Origin: Romanomermis culicivorax
Lineage: Eukaryota; Nematoda; Enoplea; Mermithida; Mermithidae
Direction of reading: 5' to 3'
DNA: 64,000 nucleotides
NCBI GenBank assembly: GCA_963922205.1
Contig: CAWUHX010000004.1
Location: 806,001-870,000, forward strand
Position numbers and translations under genes: made by a program. How positions within the stretch are numbered: the first letter of the stretch is position 1; each line of letters begins with the position of its first letter. This document shows positions 54,075 to 64,000 of the stretch, one piece after another. The notes below the pieces were generated by a model. The model was not told the origin of the DNA. It saw only the letters and a list, made by a program, of their open reading frames with translations, and did not search any database.

Positions 54075-54990
54075 CATCATCAGTTTGAGAAATTGGCAGA
54101 TACTGTTGGTTGAATAACCCAAATTTTTGTTCGATTAGCTGGTTGGAAACATCCCCATTTTTTAAAGCCTGAACATCATTAGACCAAGTCAGTGTTAAAA
54201 AATTCATCTTCCAATGTTCTGGAGTATTTGAATCCGAAAATTAAAAAAAAGAAAAGAAAATCCGAAGCAACAATGATGCAGTTTATGATTCTTCATTTTT
54301 GTTAAGTACAGATATGTCAGCTGTCGAATTGGTATGCAATTTAGGTTTCCCGTGCCATGGTTTTTTGTTTCTAAAGCTATGAATTTTGATAAATTCTTAT
54401 CATAATTTGAGCCGAAAATGAAAATTTTTGTTTTTTGTCGATTTTGGATAAATTACTGACTGTGCAAAAAAACAATGGTTTTTGTATTATGATAACATAA
54501 ATACCTGGTTTTTTAATTTTCATTTGTTTTTGAAGCAGTTTTATGCAGAACTTATATTCTTCCAAAACGTAATATTTTTAAAAAATTGTATTTGCCGGTT
54601 TTGACCAGCTTTTTTAACTTTTAGCCGATTTTTAAGGCATCTTTGGCTGGTTTTCATTTGCCAATCTGGTAACACTGGTCAAGATTTTGGTCATTATTGT
54701 CATTACTATTTTTGCTCTGTCAGCATTGCTTTCCAGAGCGCCCGCATTTCAAGCCCTCATCTTGAGTCTGGTCTACATCTTTGTTGTTGTTTTACACTGT
54801 TTGCACCCCGAATCAAAAGTCTGAGGACCCTGCCCGCCGGAAAATTCTTGCGCTGCTTGTCTGGGGCTGATGATAACAAGATTTGCATGATTGTACGAGT
54901 TTTCTAAGTTGGGACAGAACGAAGGTTTGCATTTAGCACAGTCCAGATCCGGTCGTCTCTCTTGTTCCGACTCATTAATTTGTGCCTGGG
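54075..54990 (+). repeat. duplicated block A, upstream part only
   Basis: Parallels 36485-37400 and 57225-58080 (gattagctggtt, catcattagacc, tcagcattgctttccagagc, accctgcccgccgg). It is cut near the decayed F-box fragment (ttgttccgactcattaattt), and no gene copy follows. Confidence 0.8.
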
Positions 54991-55004
54991 GATTTTATGG
55001 ATAA

Positions 55005-55804
55005 TTCGACTTACTAATTAATGCTCAACAGTTTCTATCAATCAAGTTGGCTCGTTTCATTTTCTAATCGTTAACAGTCAATTATGTCGCCCAATATTGA
55101 GATTTTTCATCAATTTTCTCAATTTTTTCTCTCGATGTTTGGAATTTTTTAAACGTCTGCAACCTGAAGTTTTACGTTTATTGAAGATAGAAATTGAAGA
55201 CATCATTCTAGACTGCGATTTTAGAACTTCTGTTTATGAATATCTGTTGGAGAGATTTCTTTTCCAGCGTTTTAGAATATAAAAACTGAAAAATTTTCCC
55301 GGCACTTCGCGCCGGAATGGGAAACAAATTATACTTCATGAGTCGGATTTTAATTTATTTCCCAACGTTGTGAAGGTTCAGTTTCCAGCGTTGTAGAAAG
55401 TGAAAATCCAAAAATTTTTCCGGCGCTCCGCGCCGTGACCAAGAACTGAATAAAATTAGATGATTCCAATGAGAGCCATAGAAATGTTAATAGCGGATAA
55501 ATTCCTGAGAACTCTATCGTTATTCGTTAACATGCTTCACCCGCTCATGTAGAACACCAATATATTCTTCATGAGCTCATTTTGGCTAATATAACTAGAA
55601 TTTTCTTGATTTGTTTCTCATTTTTACAGGTTTCTGACTCCAAATACAACAAAATGCATGGGTATGCTCCTAAAATGCATAAAAAAGCATCCGTAGCCAC
55701 ATTATAAGCGTTTTTAAAAATGTGGAAAATTTTTGGAAAATTAGGAAAAAAATTTTGGGTCCGGTTCTCATGTGGAAAAAATCTTCGAGGAAAAAAAACG
55801 GTGA
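55005..55804. repeat. repeat R1 copy, one end missing
   Basis: Ends cttcgaggaaaaaaaacggtg. Micro-palindromes lie at 55299-55316 and 55419-55436. The left end is cut at the block A fragment. Confidence 0.65.
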
Positions 55805-56305
55805 TCCATTGCTTACACATTTGCACTATAATGTGGAAGTAAATCTGAAATTTTGTGGTCTTTCAAGTGTTTTCAGCTCTTTCGAGTATTCTGATATTTT
55901 TAGAGTCGTTATTCTTTTAAAATTTAATGAAAAATTGTAATTTTCTGTGGAACAAGCAGGTTTCCTGAAAAGTATCCAACAACTAATAGACTTCTGGAAA
56001 ATCAATTTTCCGAAGGTTTATTGCAAAAATTAGATTAGAATTTTCCGTTCAAAAATCGAGATTTCTAAAAATTTATCGTTCGAAAAACTTCAAAACCAGT
56101 AATTTATTCGCAAACTTTCATTTACTTGGCCAAAAAGCTATGAGTAGGAAGAGTAGGAATTTTCCGAAAATGCTTCCATGAAGCTTTCAAATTCAGTTTA
56201 CGTTAAGAAAATAACAATCACTTCAAAAATCTCAGGAAATTTACGTGTTGATCTTTTTTGAAAAATGTGGATGTTAAGTGATTACCGATTAACACAGGAG
56301 AAGAC
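55805..56305. repeat. repeat R2 fragment
   Basis: Parallels 42180-42440 (tttcaagtgttttcagctct, agaatcaattt-like phrases). No gene is seen. Confidence 0.55.
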
Positions 56306-56415
56306 CACCGTTTTTTTCCTCAAATGGGGTCTTTTGAGGAAAAAAATTTCGAAATGAGGAAAAAAATTTTGGGGAATTCAAAAACGGTGAACTCTCAAAA
56401 GGGTCAAAATCTCAA

Positions 56416-56423
56416 AATTTTTT
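56416..56423 (+). repeat. left 8-bp target duplication
   Basis: AATTTTTT is repeated at 56822-56829 after the nested element. It is low in complexity, so it weighs less than the other duplications. Confidence 0.65.
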
Positions 56424-56821
56424 GGCACTACTTAAAAGAACGGTACAGCACTTCGCTTTTGTTTTTAATGAAAATCATTCTTTTCATTGTTTCCAAACTT
56501 TATTATTAGGCTTAGGCTTAGGCTTAGGCTTAGGCTTAGGCTTGGGCTTGGGCTTAGGCTTAGGCTTAGGCTTAGGCTTAGGACTTGCGTTTTCAAAACG
56601 TGATGTTGTTGTAAAAAAGTTATCACACTACGTTTATCACTAATAATTGTTGCAAGCTCTACTAGCAACATAATAATAAAATCTGGAAAAATTGAAAAGA
56701 ATGATTTTCATTAAAAACAAATGCGAAATTTGGATTCAGCATGGTCGATTTAGTATAAAAACATAAAAATTTAAATGAAATTTGGAAATTTAAGTGCTGT
56801 CCCGTTCTTTCAAGTAGTGCC
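56424..56821. mobile_element. TIR element, 398 bp, carrying a TTAGGC array
   Basis: TIRs of about 28 bp (ggcactacttaaaagaacgg left; the inverted right end differs at three positions). A second inverted repeat lies further in: caaaagcgaag-side sequence at 56449-56486 pairs with 56693-56728. The whole is a foldback structure around the TTAGGC array. It interrupts an R1 copy, so it is a mobile insertion. Confidence 0.85.
56506..56582 (+). repeat. interstitial TTAGGC array, about 12 units
   Basis: Nematode telomere hexamers with two TTGGGC variants in the middle. It forms the loop of the surrounding TIR element. The Leu/Gly and Ser/Leu ORFs across it are translations of the hexamer. Confidence 0.95.
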
Positions 56822-57148
56822 AATTTTTTGGTGCTTCGTGCCGGTCATGGGTATAATCTTGACTATTTTCTATCCGTTAGCATATCTACTTCAATTTACT
56901 AATTAATGCTTCACAGTTTCTATCAATCAAGTTAGATCGTTTCATTTTCTAATCGTTAGTAGTCAATTATGTCGCCCAAAATTGAGATTTCTCATGAATT
57001 CTCTCAATTTTTTCTCTCGATGCTTGGAATTTTTTCTACATTTTCAACCTGAACTTTTGCGTTTATTGAAGATGAATTTGAAGACATCATTCTAGACTGC
57101 GATTTTAGAATTTCTGCTCATGAATATCTGTTCGAGAGATTTATTTTC

Positions 57149-57222
57149 CGCATACCTGTACTTGGGGGAGGGAGGGTTGGGGGGATCTCCAGGTCTCAGG
57201 TATGGGGGTTTACCCCCCCCCC
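57149..57222. repeat. poly-G element remnant
   Basis: Starts catacctgtacttggggg and holds an internal caggtatgggg, with a C-tract after it. It is much reduced. Confidence 0.55.
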
Positions 57223-58084
57223 CCCAATGTGTAACCCAAATTTTTATTCGATTAGCTGATTGAGAACATCGGCATTTTGTTAAAGCCTGAACATCATTAG
57301 ACCGGAAAAGTCAAATTTTAAATCATGAAGTCAGTGTTAAAAAATTCATCTTCCAATGTTCTGGAGTATTGGAATCCAAAAATTATAAAAAGAAAACAAA
57401 ATCCGAAGCAACAATGATGCAGTTTATGATTCTTCATTTTTGCTAAGCACAGATATGTCAGCTGTCGAATTTGTATGCAATTCAGGTTTTCCGCGCCTCG
57501 ATTTTTTGTTTCTAAAACTATGAATTTTGATAAATTCTTATCATAATTCCAGCCGAAAATGAAAATTTTTGTTTTTTATCGATTTTCGATAAATTGACTG
57601 TTCAAAAAAACAATGGTTTTTGTATTGTGATAACTATGGCTGATTTTTCAATTTTTCTTTCTTTTTTTATTTGTTTTTGAAGCAGTTTTAAGCAGAACTT
57701 ATTCTTTCAAAAAGTAATATTTAAAAAAAAATGCAAATGCTGGTTTTGACCAGTTTTTTTAAACTTTTTGTCGATTTTAAGGCATCTTATTTTGGTCATT
57801 ATTGTCGTTACTATTATTGCTCTGTCAGCATTGCTTTCCAGAGCTCCCTCATTTTGAGCTGTCATCTTGAGTGTGGCCTACATCGTGGTGTGGTACTGTT
57901 TGCACCCCGAATCAAAAGTCTGAGGACCCTGCCCCCTGGAAAATTCTTGCCCTGCATGTCTGGCGCCAATGATAATAAGATTAGCATGATTGTACGACTT
58001 TTCTAAGTTGGGACAGAACAAAGGTTTGCATTTAGCACAGTCCAGATCTGGTCGTCTCACATTACCAAGTCACAAACCGAAATG

Positions 58085-58415
58085 GCAAAGGTTGCAGGAG
58101 CAATTCATAACCAAATTTCAAAAGTTGCATTGAATCGGAGTTGCATCGATTGCGATACATCGATTTTGATCGAATCTTCGCTGATTCTTGGATAAAAATA
58201 ATCAAAAAATATTGTATGGGCCTGCATGAGTTGACATCTTTCATTTGGAAAAACAGGTGTTTTGTTCCGACTCATTAATTTGTACCTGGGGATTTTAGGG
58301 ATAATGTCATCATCCTTCTTCCTAGCTTACAAAAACTGAAAAGTTTGGAAATTGATCCAGATTTTCTTCAAATGTTCAAGTGGGAAAATTTACTGTTCTG
58401 TGCAAAATTCTCATA
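58085..58415 (+). pseudogene. decayed first-exon fragment of an F-box/LRR-like gene
   Basis: Equal to the fragment at 37395-37703 and broken at similar places (gttgcatcgattttgatcg and ctgattcttggat shared). It differs by a small duplication near 58150 (cgattgcgatacatcgatttt) and a stop at the position of ttaatttgt. It shows the sister gene had already decayed before the block duplicated. Confidence 0.78.
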
Positions 58416-58489
58416 ATTCTAAACAACTTAGTGCGTAAATAGACGGGGATAGATTATATTTCAATGAATTACGACAGAGGATAAAAAAA

Positions 58490-59240
58490 ATTTAATTCTC
58501 TATTTTTGTCACTTTTACTAATTCTCACATTTTTTTGTTTTCATTGATTTTTTCTGTTTTATTGGTATTCATTTTTAGTCGTACTTCTATTTTTTAACAT
58601 TTTCATTCACTTTTTCCTTCTCATTTCCTAATTATTTTTATAAATTTTTTATTTTCCATCTTTTCTTTTTATGTTTCATTACTTTTATTCATTTTTCTTT
58701 TTTTCTTTCAATTTATATCAACTTTTTTGTGCGCATTTTTTACCTCGATATAGTTTCTTATTTATTTTTTCTCTTTTTTTATCGATTTTTTCTTATTTTC
58801 ATTTATATTTGAATTTTTTGTTTTAATATTTTTTCTGAATGCTCAATAACTTTTCATACGTATGAAGCCTATATACGTTTTCTAGGCCTATCAAAATCTA
58901 AACTATTTTCTTTTATACTTTCTGCATTTAACATGTCAAAAATGGTCCATTTTTTGGTCATTTTCTCCAGAAATTTTTTTCCTTCCATTTTCTCAAATTT
59001 TTTCTTTTCATTTCTTAATTTATTTTTCATTCTTATCTATTTTTTCCTTCTCATTTCTTATTTATTTTCATACGTTCATTTTTTCTTTTTGTTTCCAGCC
59101 TATTTTTTCTTATCATTTCCTAATTATTTATATTCATTTTTATTTTCTATTTTTTTGTTTTTTGCTCCATTACCTTTATTGATTTTACATTTTTTTCTCT
59201 TTCAATTTGAATTAATTTTTTTTGTACTTATTTTTTAACC
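58490..59240 (+). repeat. T-rich low-complexity tract
   Basis: Counterpart of 37790-38640 and slightly shorter. The Phe-rich ORF at 58933-59238 is a by-product. Confidence 0.8.
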
Positions 59241-59369
59241 CAATTGTTTCTTTTTTTCATGAAATTTAGTTTTTTTGATTTTTATTTGGTGTTTGCATCA
59301 TCGTCATCTGCAGAAAAAGTTGTTTCTTTTGTTCAGATATTTAGAATCTGCGTTAATCACGTTATCACT

Positions 59370-61785
59370 ATGGACGACGTCGTCATTATTACGGAAATCT
59401 TGAAATATTTCAACTTCCAAGAATTATGCATAGCAGAGCGAATAAATCCAAATTTCAAAAGTTGCGTCGAATGGGAATTGCATCGGTTAAAATACGTCGA
59501 TTTTGATCAAATATTTACTGGTTCCTGGATGAAAGTTATAAACAAAATTCAAGCGTGTTGTTCCGGCCTGCGTCATTTAAAAAATTTCCACAGTGTGACG
59601 TCTTTTGTGTTTAAGAAAAATTGCTTGGATTTGCCTGATCCATTTACAGAAGGAGATTTTAAGAAAAATTTATTTATCCTTTTTCGTAGTTTTGAAAAAC
59701 TGACATGTTTAGAAATTGATTCGCATTTTATCGAAATATTCGGCTGGGAAAGTGCATTGAGTTTTGTGGAAAATGCTCGCAATTTGAAGCAACTTAGAGC
59801 AGCTATCCGCGGGGATGAAATATCCAACAATGAACTGCAAGGGAGAATAAACAAAGTTATTATTGGCCATTCCGCCTTGACGAAATTAATTGTTGTTCAA
59901 TGTTACGGTTTATGGATTGATTTATCATCATGTCGGAATTTGACTGATTTGACACTGACTTTATATGGAACAATAGACATTGCAGATTATGAACCATTGT
60001 ATGCATTGCTGGATGTTAATTTGAATTTAGAAAGTTTGGACATTGTTACAGTATCACTTAATAATCTTCAGCTGATCGAAAGATTGATGAGGTTGCCAAA
60101 ATTGAAAAGTTTGTCTTTGCACATTCGTCAGTTCGATTACACCCAGCTCGATTTTGATTTACCTTATCAAAGAATTATGAAAGATTTGTATTTCGTTTCT
60201 TTGCAAAATATTCACGTTGACTGTGAGGACTCGGAAAGTCACGCAAAATTCGTTGCTTTCCTACTATCCCGTAGTCCCCTGTTGAAAGAATTTTCTTTGA
60301 GAGCATACCCCCAAAATTTGGCGTTTAATCGCATTATTTTCGACAAGATTCCACTTTACAATCAAATGGAAATTTTCAAATTAGACTATTCGCCGGTGCC
60401 ACATGATCTACAGTGGTTTATTCACAACGAAATATCAAAAATGGTTAATTTAAAGTACTTTTGGACAAATAACAACGGTTTTTACTCCGATGATATTGAA
60501 AAGATCAGCGAATTAAGGAAATTAAAATTGTAAGTTCCAATTTTGCTAATTATATTGATATCGGCTAAATTTTTGTTTCATGACGAAGGGCCGAAAGAAT
60601 GAATTTTGTCCTTCATCTTGTTCAGAAAATCATGCTGATTACTTTTTATTCATGCTGAATTAGTGAAAACGATTCCTGAGGGCGTGGAATGCTGCTATAG
60701 GGTGACGAATTTCAACGCAAGAAACAAAAAATGTGTGACTTTGTGATAAAATTAACATAAATGAACAAGAACAAGCCTAGAGGGTCATTTATGCTTGACT
60801 TTTCCAACAGAAGGGAGCAAAATGCAATGGACACAATATCACAGATTGTAGTCATCCTTTGCGATTTCCGAAGTGCATTTTTAAGCTAAACTTTTCAAAC
60901 TGCTGGCGATCCGTTCTGTTCCGTCGAAAAAGACAAGCATTAATTACTCTTAGGTTTAAGAACTAGATACTTGAAACTGAAAAACGACCATCTGCCCAAA
61001 AGTAACATGAACTACGGTGCATTGCCTGTCATGATTCCACAATTTGCATGTTTTTAACTGCTCAAAAATTTACATCTTGCTTTTTCTTAATCTAAATCGA
61101 TCGTTGAAGGTGGTAAGCTGTCGAAAAATGTTTATTTTGTTGAGTTTTGGACCTCGTTGCTGAAAAAAATTTCGCCCTTGATATCTTAACAAACATTAGA
61201 AATAGGTTTTTTTATAAAACTGTCTTTTCAAAACCGATTGCGAGAATTTTTTCTGAGTAGGTTTATTGCTGAACTGTTTTTTAATTCTTGAATTTTTCCA
61301 GTCTGCCTTGGCCAGCAAATCATGCTGCAGCTTTGAAAATGATGCGGTCCAACTCTTCGTTGTTAGGTTTGGATTTATACGATTATTATAATCAATGTCC
61401 TTCCCCGGGATCGTTCGACCTCATTTTGGATCAATGCCCAAATTTACGTTATTTTGTCGTGGACATCCTGAATGCCGAACAAATCCGAAAATTGCCCATC
61501 AAAGCGCCCAACCTGCAATATATTCTAATACTCAAGTACTCCTATTCCAACTTATCCCAGATCGGAGATGCATTAACCTACGCACTGGAAAATTTGCCAA
61601 ATTTACGTCAATTAGTCATTCATGAGGAGCTGTATGATTCATTGTTACCACTCGAGCCAGTGAGACGTTTGTCCAGGCGAAAGAGATTATCGATCATTGC
61701 CCATGATCAATGCTATGGCCCTTCTCCACACGACTTGATCGATGAATGGATTCATCTTTGCTGCCAAGAAAACCCATCCACCTAA
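59370..61785 (+). CDS. F-box/LRR-like protein, copy 2, two exons, 547 aa
   Basis: Exon 1 59370-60529 and exon 2 61302-61785 join (phase 2; GT at 60530, AG at 61300-61301) to 548 codons with no internal stop. The upstream in-frame stretch from 59244 is T-rich and starts at TTG, so MDDVVIITEILKYF at 59370, shared with copy 1, is the chosen start. The F-box-like N-terminus (residues 1-45) and leucine-rich segments follow as in copy 1 (LSSCRNLTDLTLTLYG, LMRLPKLKSLSLHIRQF, LLSRSPLLKEFSLRAY, LDQCPNLRYFVVDILN). Compared with copy 1 it lacks about seven residues after LTKL and differs most around residues 140-185, which may mark the substrate face. Both open frames have survived many substitutions, which argues for selection. 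Confidence 0.82.
60530..61301 (+). other. intron of F-box/LRR-like copy 2
   Basis: Donor gtaagttcc and acceptor gaatttttccag. It is 772 bases long, similar to the intron of copy 1 but with an extra stretch near 61120-61260. Confidence 0.8.
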
Positions 61786-62725
61786 AATATTGAAACATCG
61801 AGAAACATTCGATGTGTTTTTTCCTTTAAATCAGATTTTTTTCCCTTAGTTAGTTCGTAAACATGTTGTTGTTCCAATTGGCATATGTCCCATTATTTTG
61901 TTTGCAATTGCATCAATGTACTGCGAATTTTCCGCAGAACTTTTCCGTCTTTTCTTCATCTTCACAAAAACAGGAAAACATTTTTGAAAAGTAAAAATTT
62001 TATTATAATTTGTATGTCAAATTGAGAGAAATTTGAATTTCTGGCCATAATTTTCAATCGTTTCTATAAAAAAAAAAGCTGATAGATTTTTCAGTATGCG
62101 AAAATTTTTCCATAATTTCGAACTAAAATTTGGAAAAATCGTAATTTCTTTGTGTATAATTTATGTTTTTGCAGAAAAACCAGGAAAATTTTCTCGAGAT
62201 GCGAAAATTTTTTCCTGATTTTGACGTAAAATTGACAGAAACCGCAATCTTTAGTAAAATTTTCCATCATTTCTATTGAAAAAACCTAGCAAACTTAGTC
62301 AAAATACAAATGTTTGAAAATAAAATTAGAAAAATTTCGCAAATTTTTGCTATATTTTCCATAAAGCTGGAAAAATTCTCTAAAATGCAAAAAAATTTCT
62401 CCCAGTTTTGAAGTGGAAAAAGATCGCCATTTCCTGCTATAATTTTCTGTGTTTTTCAATCATTTTTACCAGAAAAACTAGAAAACATTTCTAAAATATT
62501 TGATAACTTTCATCTCAAATTGAGAGAAAGAGCAATTCATTATTATAATTTTCAATCGTTTCTATCAAGTAGAATTAGGCATTTTTCAGTGTGAAAATTC
62601 TACTGTATTACCCACTTTTGGAAAATTATCTAAGAATATAGAATCGTCTAGTAGAAGTTTTTTTTGTTTTTTTTTATTTATTTGTCGGAATCCTGTTCTA
62701 ACAGCCATGTTTGATGTTGCAGACA
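61786..62725 (+). repeat. D-unit downstream of copy 2
   Basis: Same order as 41056-42150, with a small deletion near 61940 and a longer T-run at 62655-62685. Confidence 0.75.
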
Positions 62726-64000
62726 TATGAGCCCAGAAAAGCGTAACTGTAAGCAGGCTTTTTTGTGCACAACTATTTCTATGGTTTTTTGGGTTGAGGG
62801 GTTCTTGATCACTGGGAATTTGATGGAAACGGCCATTTCACACTATGTTTACAATGTGTTTAATGTTCTATGTAGTTTATGTATCTTTTACTTTGACGGA
62901 AAGTGAGAATTCATAGTTTTAAGATTTTTTTATTGTTTCTTAGATGTGAAGATGACCAAATTTAAAACTTAAATGTGCTTCTACGAAGGTTTTCACACAT
63001 GGCTGAGCTCACAAAAAAGGGGTGGGCTAGTCTATTAGAAAATGCCCCGATGGGGCAGAATGGAGAAGAATATACTTGCTTGGACAGTCACCAAGCTTGA
63101 AAAAGAAGTGGACTAGATTTTAGAGAACTCGGATTAAATTTAGAAAAAATTCACTTTTCTAATATTGAATTTTCATTCTTTCTCATAAAGAAGGTTTCCA
63201 TGTCTGTGAAAAAGTATATTCTGCAGCTGAGTGCATCAACACACTCCACAACGAAACTTGTGCATCTTCAAAATTTTGAGGAGGGTACAGGGGTGGACCT
63301 TGGTTTTTTTTTGGCGTTTTTTGAGACAAAAAATTCAGAAAAAGTTGACTAAAAAAATTTTTTTTCATAACAAATTATCCAGTTTTAAAACCCTTGGGGT
63401 AGTTTGTACCCCCAACCCCATGTCCTCCCTCACACATGTGAGCTAACTGTGTTAAACTTTTTTGATCTTTTTAGTGTCAATAACAGGAATCAATTCTGGG
63501 AAAGTGGCACATGAAATCCCACTCGTTTTTTTAGAAAAGGCTACAGCACAAAGTCTTCTCGGAACTAAATCGATTGTGCAAGATATTTTTAATTCACTCA
63601 TTTCGTATAGCATATCATATAGAATTCACTCCATAAGTTCTACTGATTACAAACTATAAGCAAATTTATTCTCCTCTATTTAGCTATTAAAAAATAGCAT
63701 CATTCCCAGTATTTGGGCTTAAGCTGAAATTTACAGAAAGAGTGCAAGCTTTTGGCAGGATGGCAGACGGGAAGCAAGTTCACCCACCCCTGTCGCTTCA
63801 GTCCTGCTTTCAGAATGCCACACTGTTGCCATGGGAGTGCGAGTATGGTGGGGGAGAACTGGACACAGGCATTGGCGCACACCCATAATGTTGGCGTGGC
63901 TGAACCAGGATTTTTGTCTGCTTTACCCTGTTCTCCCATTTGCCTATTGGAATCCAATGACTGTAACCAAGGCTCAGTTGCACTAAAGGGGTCTCAGATC
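62726..64000. other. no supported gene at the right edge
   Basis: The right end becomes less AT-rich. ORFs at 63231-63446, 63462-63659 (+) and 63700-63957 (-) have no family signature. A plausible acceptor (ttgatctttttag at about 63473) precedes the open stretch that ends at 63659, so a small exon of a gene running off the window is possible. Confidence 0.35.

Larger units (their letters stand above)
56306..57148. repeat. repeat R1 copy with a nested TIR element
   Basis: Starts caccgtttttttcctcaaat. It reads continuously as R1 after removing 56424-56821. It is cut on the right by the poly-G remnant. The micro-palindrome at 56830-56845 is mutated. Confidence 0.65.
57225..62725 (+). repeat. 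duplicated block A2 (F-box/LRR-like gene and flanks)
   Basis: Parallels block A1 throughout: spacer, decayed fragment, T-rich tract, gene and D-unit. It ends near gtcggaatcctgttctaaca and tttgatgttgcagac, after which the two blocks differ. Confidence 0.85.

Noticed and set aside
56465..56671. Leu/Gly and Ser/Leu repeat ORFs across the TTAGGC array
   Set aside because: Direct translation of the hexamer on either strand.
63700..63957. Reverse-strand 85-aa ORF at the right edge
   Set aside because: No motif, no neighbour context and no support for splicing. It may be chance in a GC-richer stretch.

Overview
This window is eukaryotic, AT-rich and dominated by repeats. Two arrays of TTAGGC, the telomere hexamer of nematodes, point to a nematode. 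The wording of the long proline-rich and RRHR-rich ORF at the 3' end of the large LTR element resembles, from memory only, retroelement proteins of the mermithid Romanomermis culicivorax. I treat mermithid nematode as likely but unproven. Introns are short, GT-AG and AT-rich. I see no tRNA, rRNA or CRISPR array.

Layout. 1-1135 is a GC-richer piece that may be the 5' end of a non-LTR element. 1585-2792 is a copy of a repeat that also lies downstream of the host genes further right. 2802-9510 is a complete Mutator-like (MULE) DNA transposon with 35-bp terminal inverted repeats (TIRs), a 9-bp target duplication and a four-exon zinc-finger/transposase gene broken by two stops. 9520-17836 is a nest of repeats (here called R1 and R2, both carrying a GC-rich micro-palindrome), poly-G miniature elements, a hAT-type miniature element and a 5'-truncated Tx1/L1-like LINE. 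17837-32187 is one 14.35-kb Ty3/Gypsy-type LTR element with 572/573-bp LTRs and a 4-bp target duplication. It carries gag, protease, RT, RNase H and integrase, then an unusual extra 4.7-kb coding region. 32188-36480 is another repeat nest, including an 8-bp-TSD element that holds a TTAGGC array and a perfect 28-bp hairpin.

36485-42150 and 57225-62725 are two copies of one duplicated block. Each holds an intact two-exon F-box/LRR-like gene (38726-41055 and 59370-61785), a decayed fragment of a sister gene upstream, a T-rich tract and a shared downstream repeat. A lone second exon with its downstream repeat (47107-48655) is a third partial copy, and 54075-54990 is a fourth, upstream-only copy. 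A 4.66-kb Tc1/mariner-type element (42446-47104) sits exactly at the edge of the partial copy. A decayed CR1/Jockey-type LINE occupies 48985-51490.

The two F-box/LRR-like genes are the only convincing intact host genes. The most notable item is the LTR element's extra coding region. Its first part looks like a DEDDy 3'-5' exonuclease (RNase D/WRN type), which would be an exonuclease carried by an LTR retroelement. The second is that both TTAGGC arrays lie inside small TIR elements with 8-bp target duplications, so they appear to be mobile cargo rather than chromosome ends.
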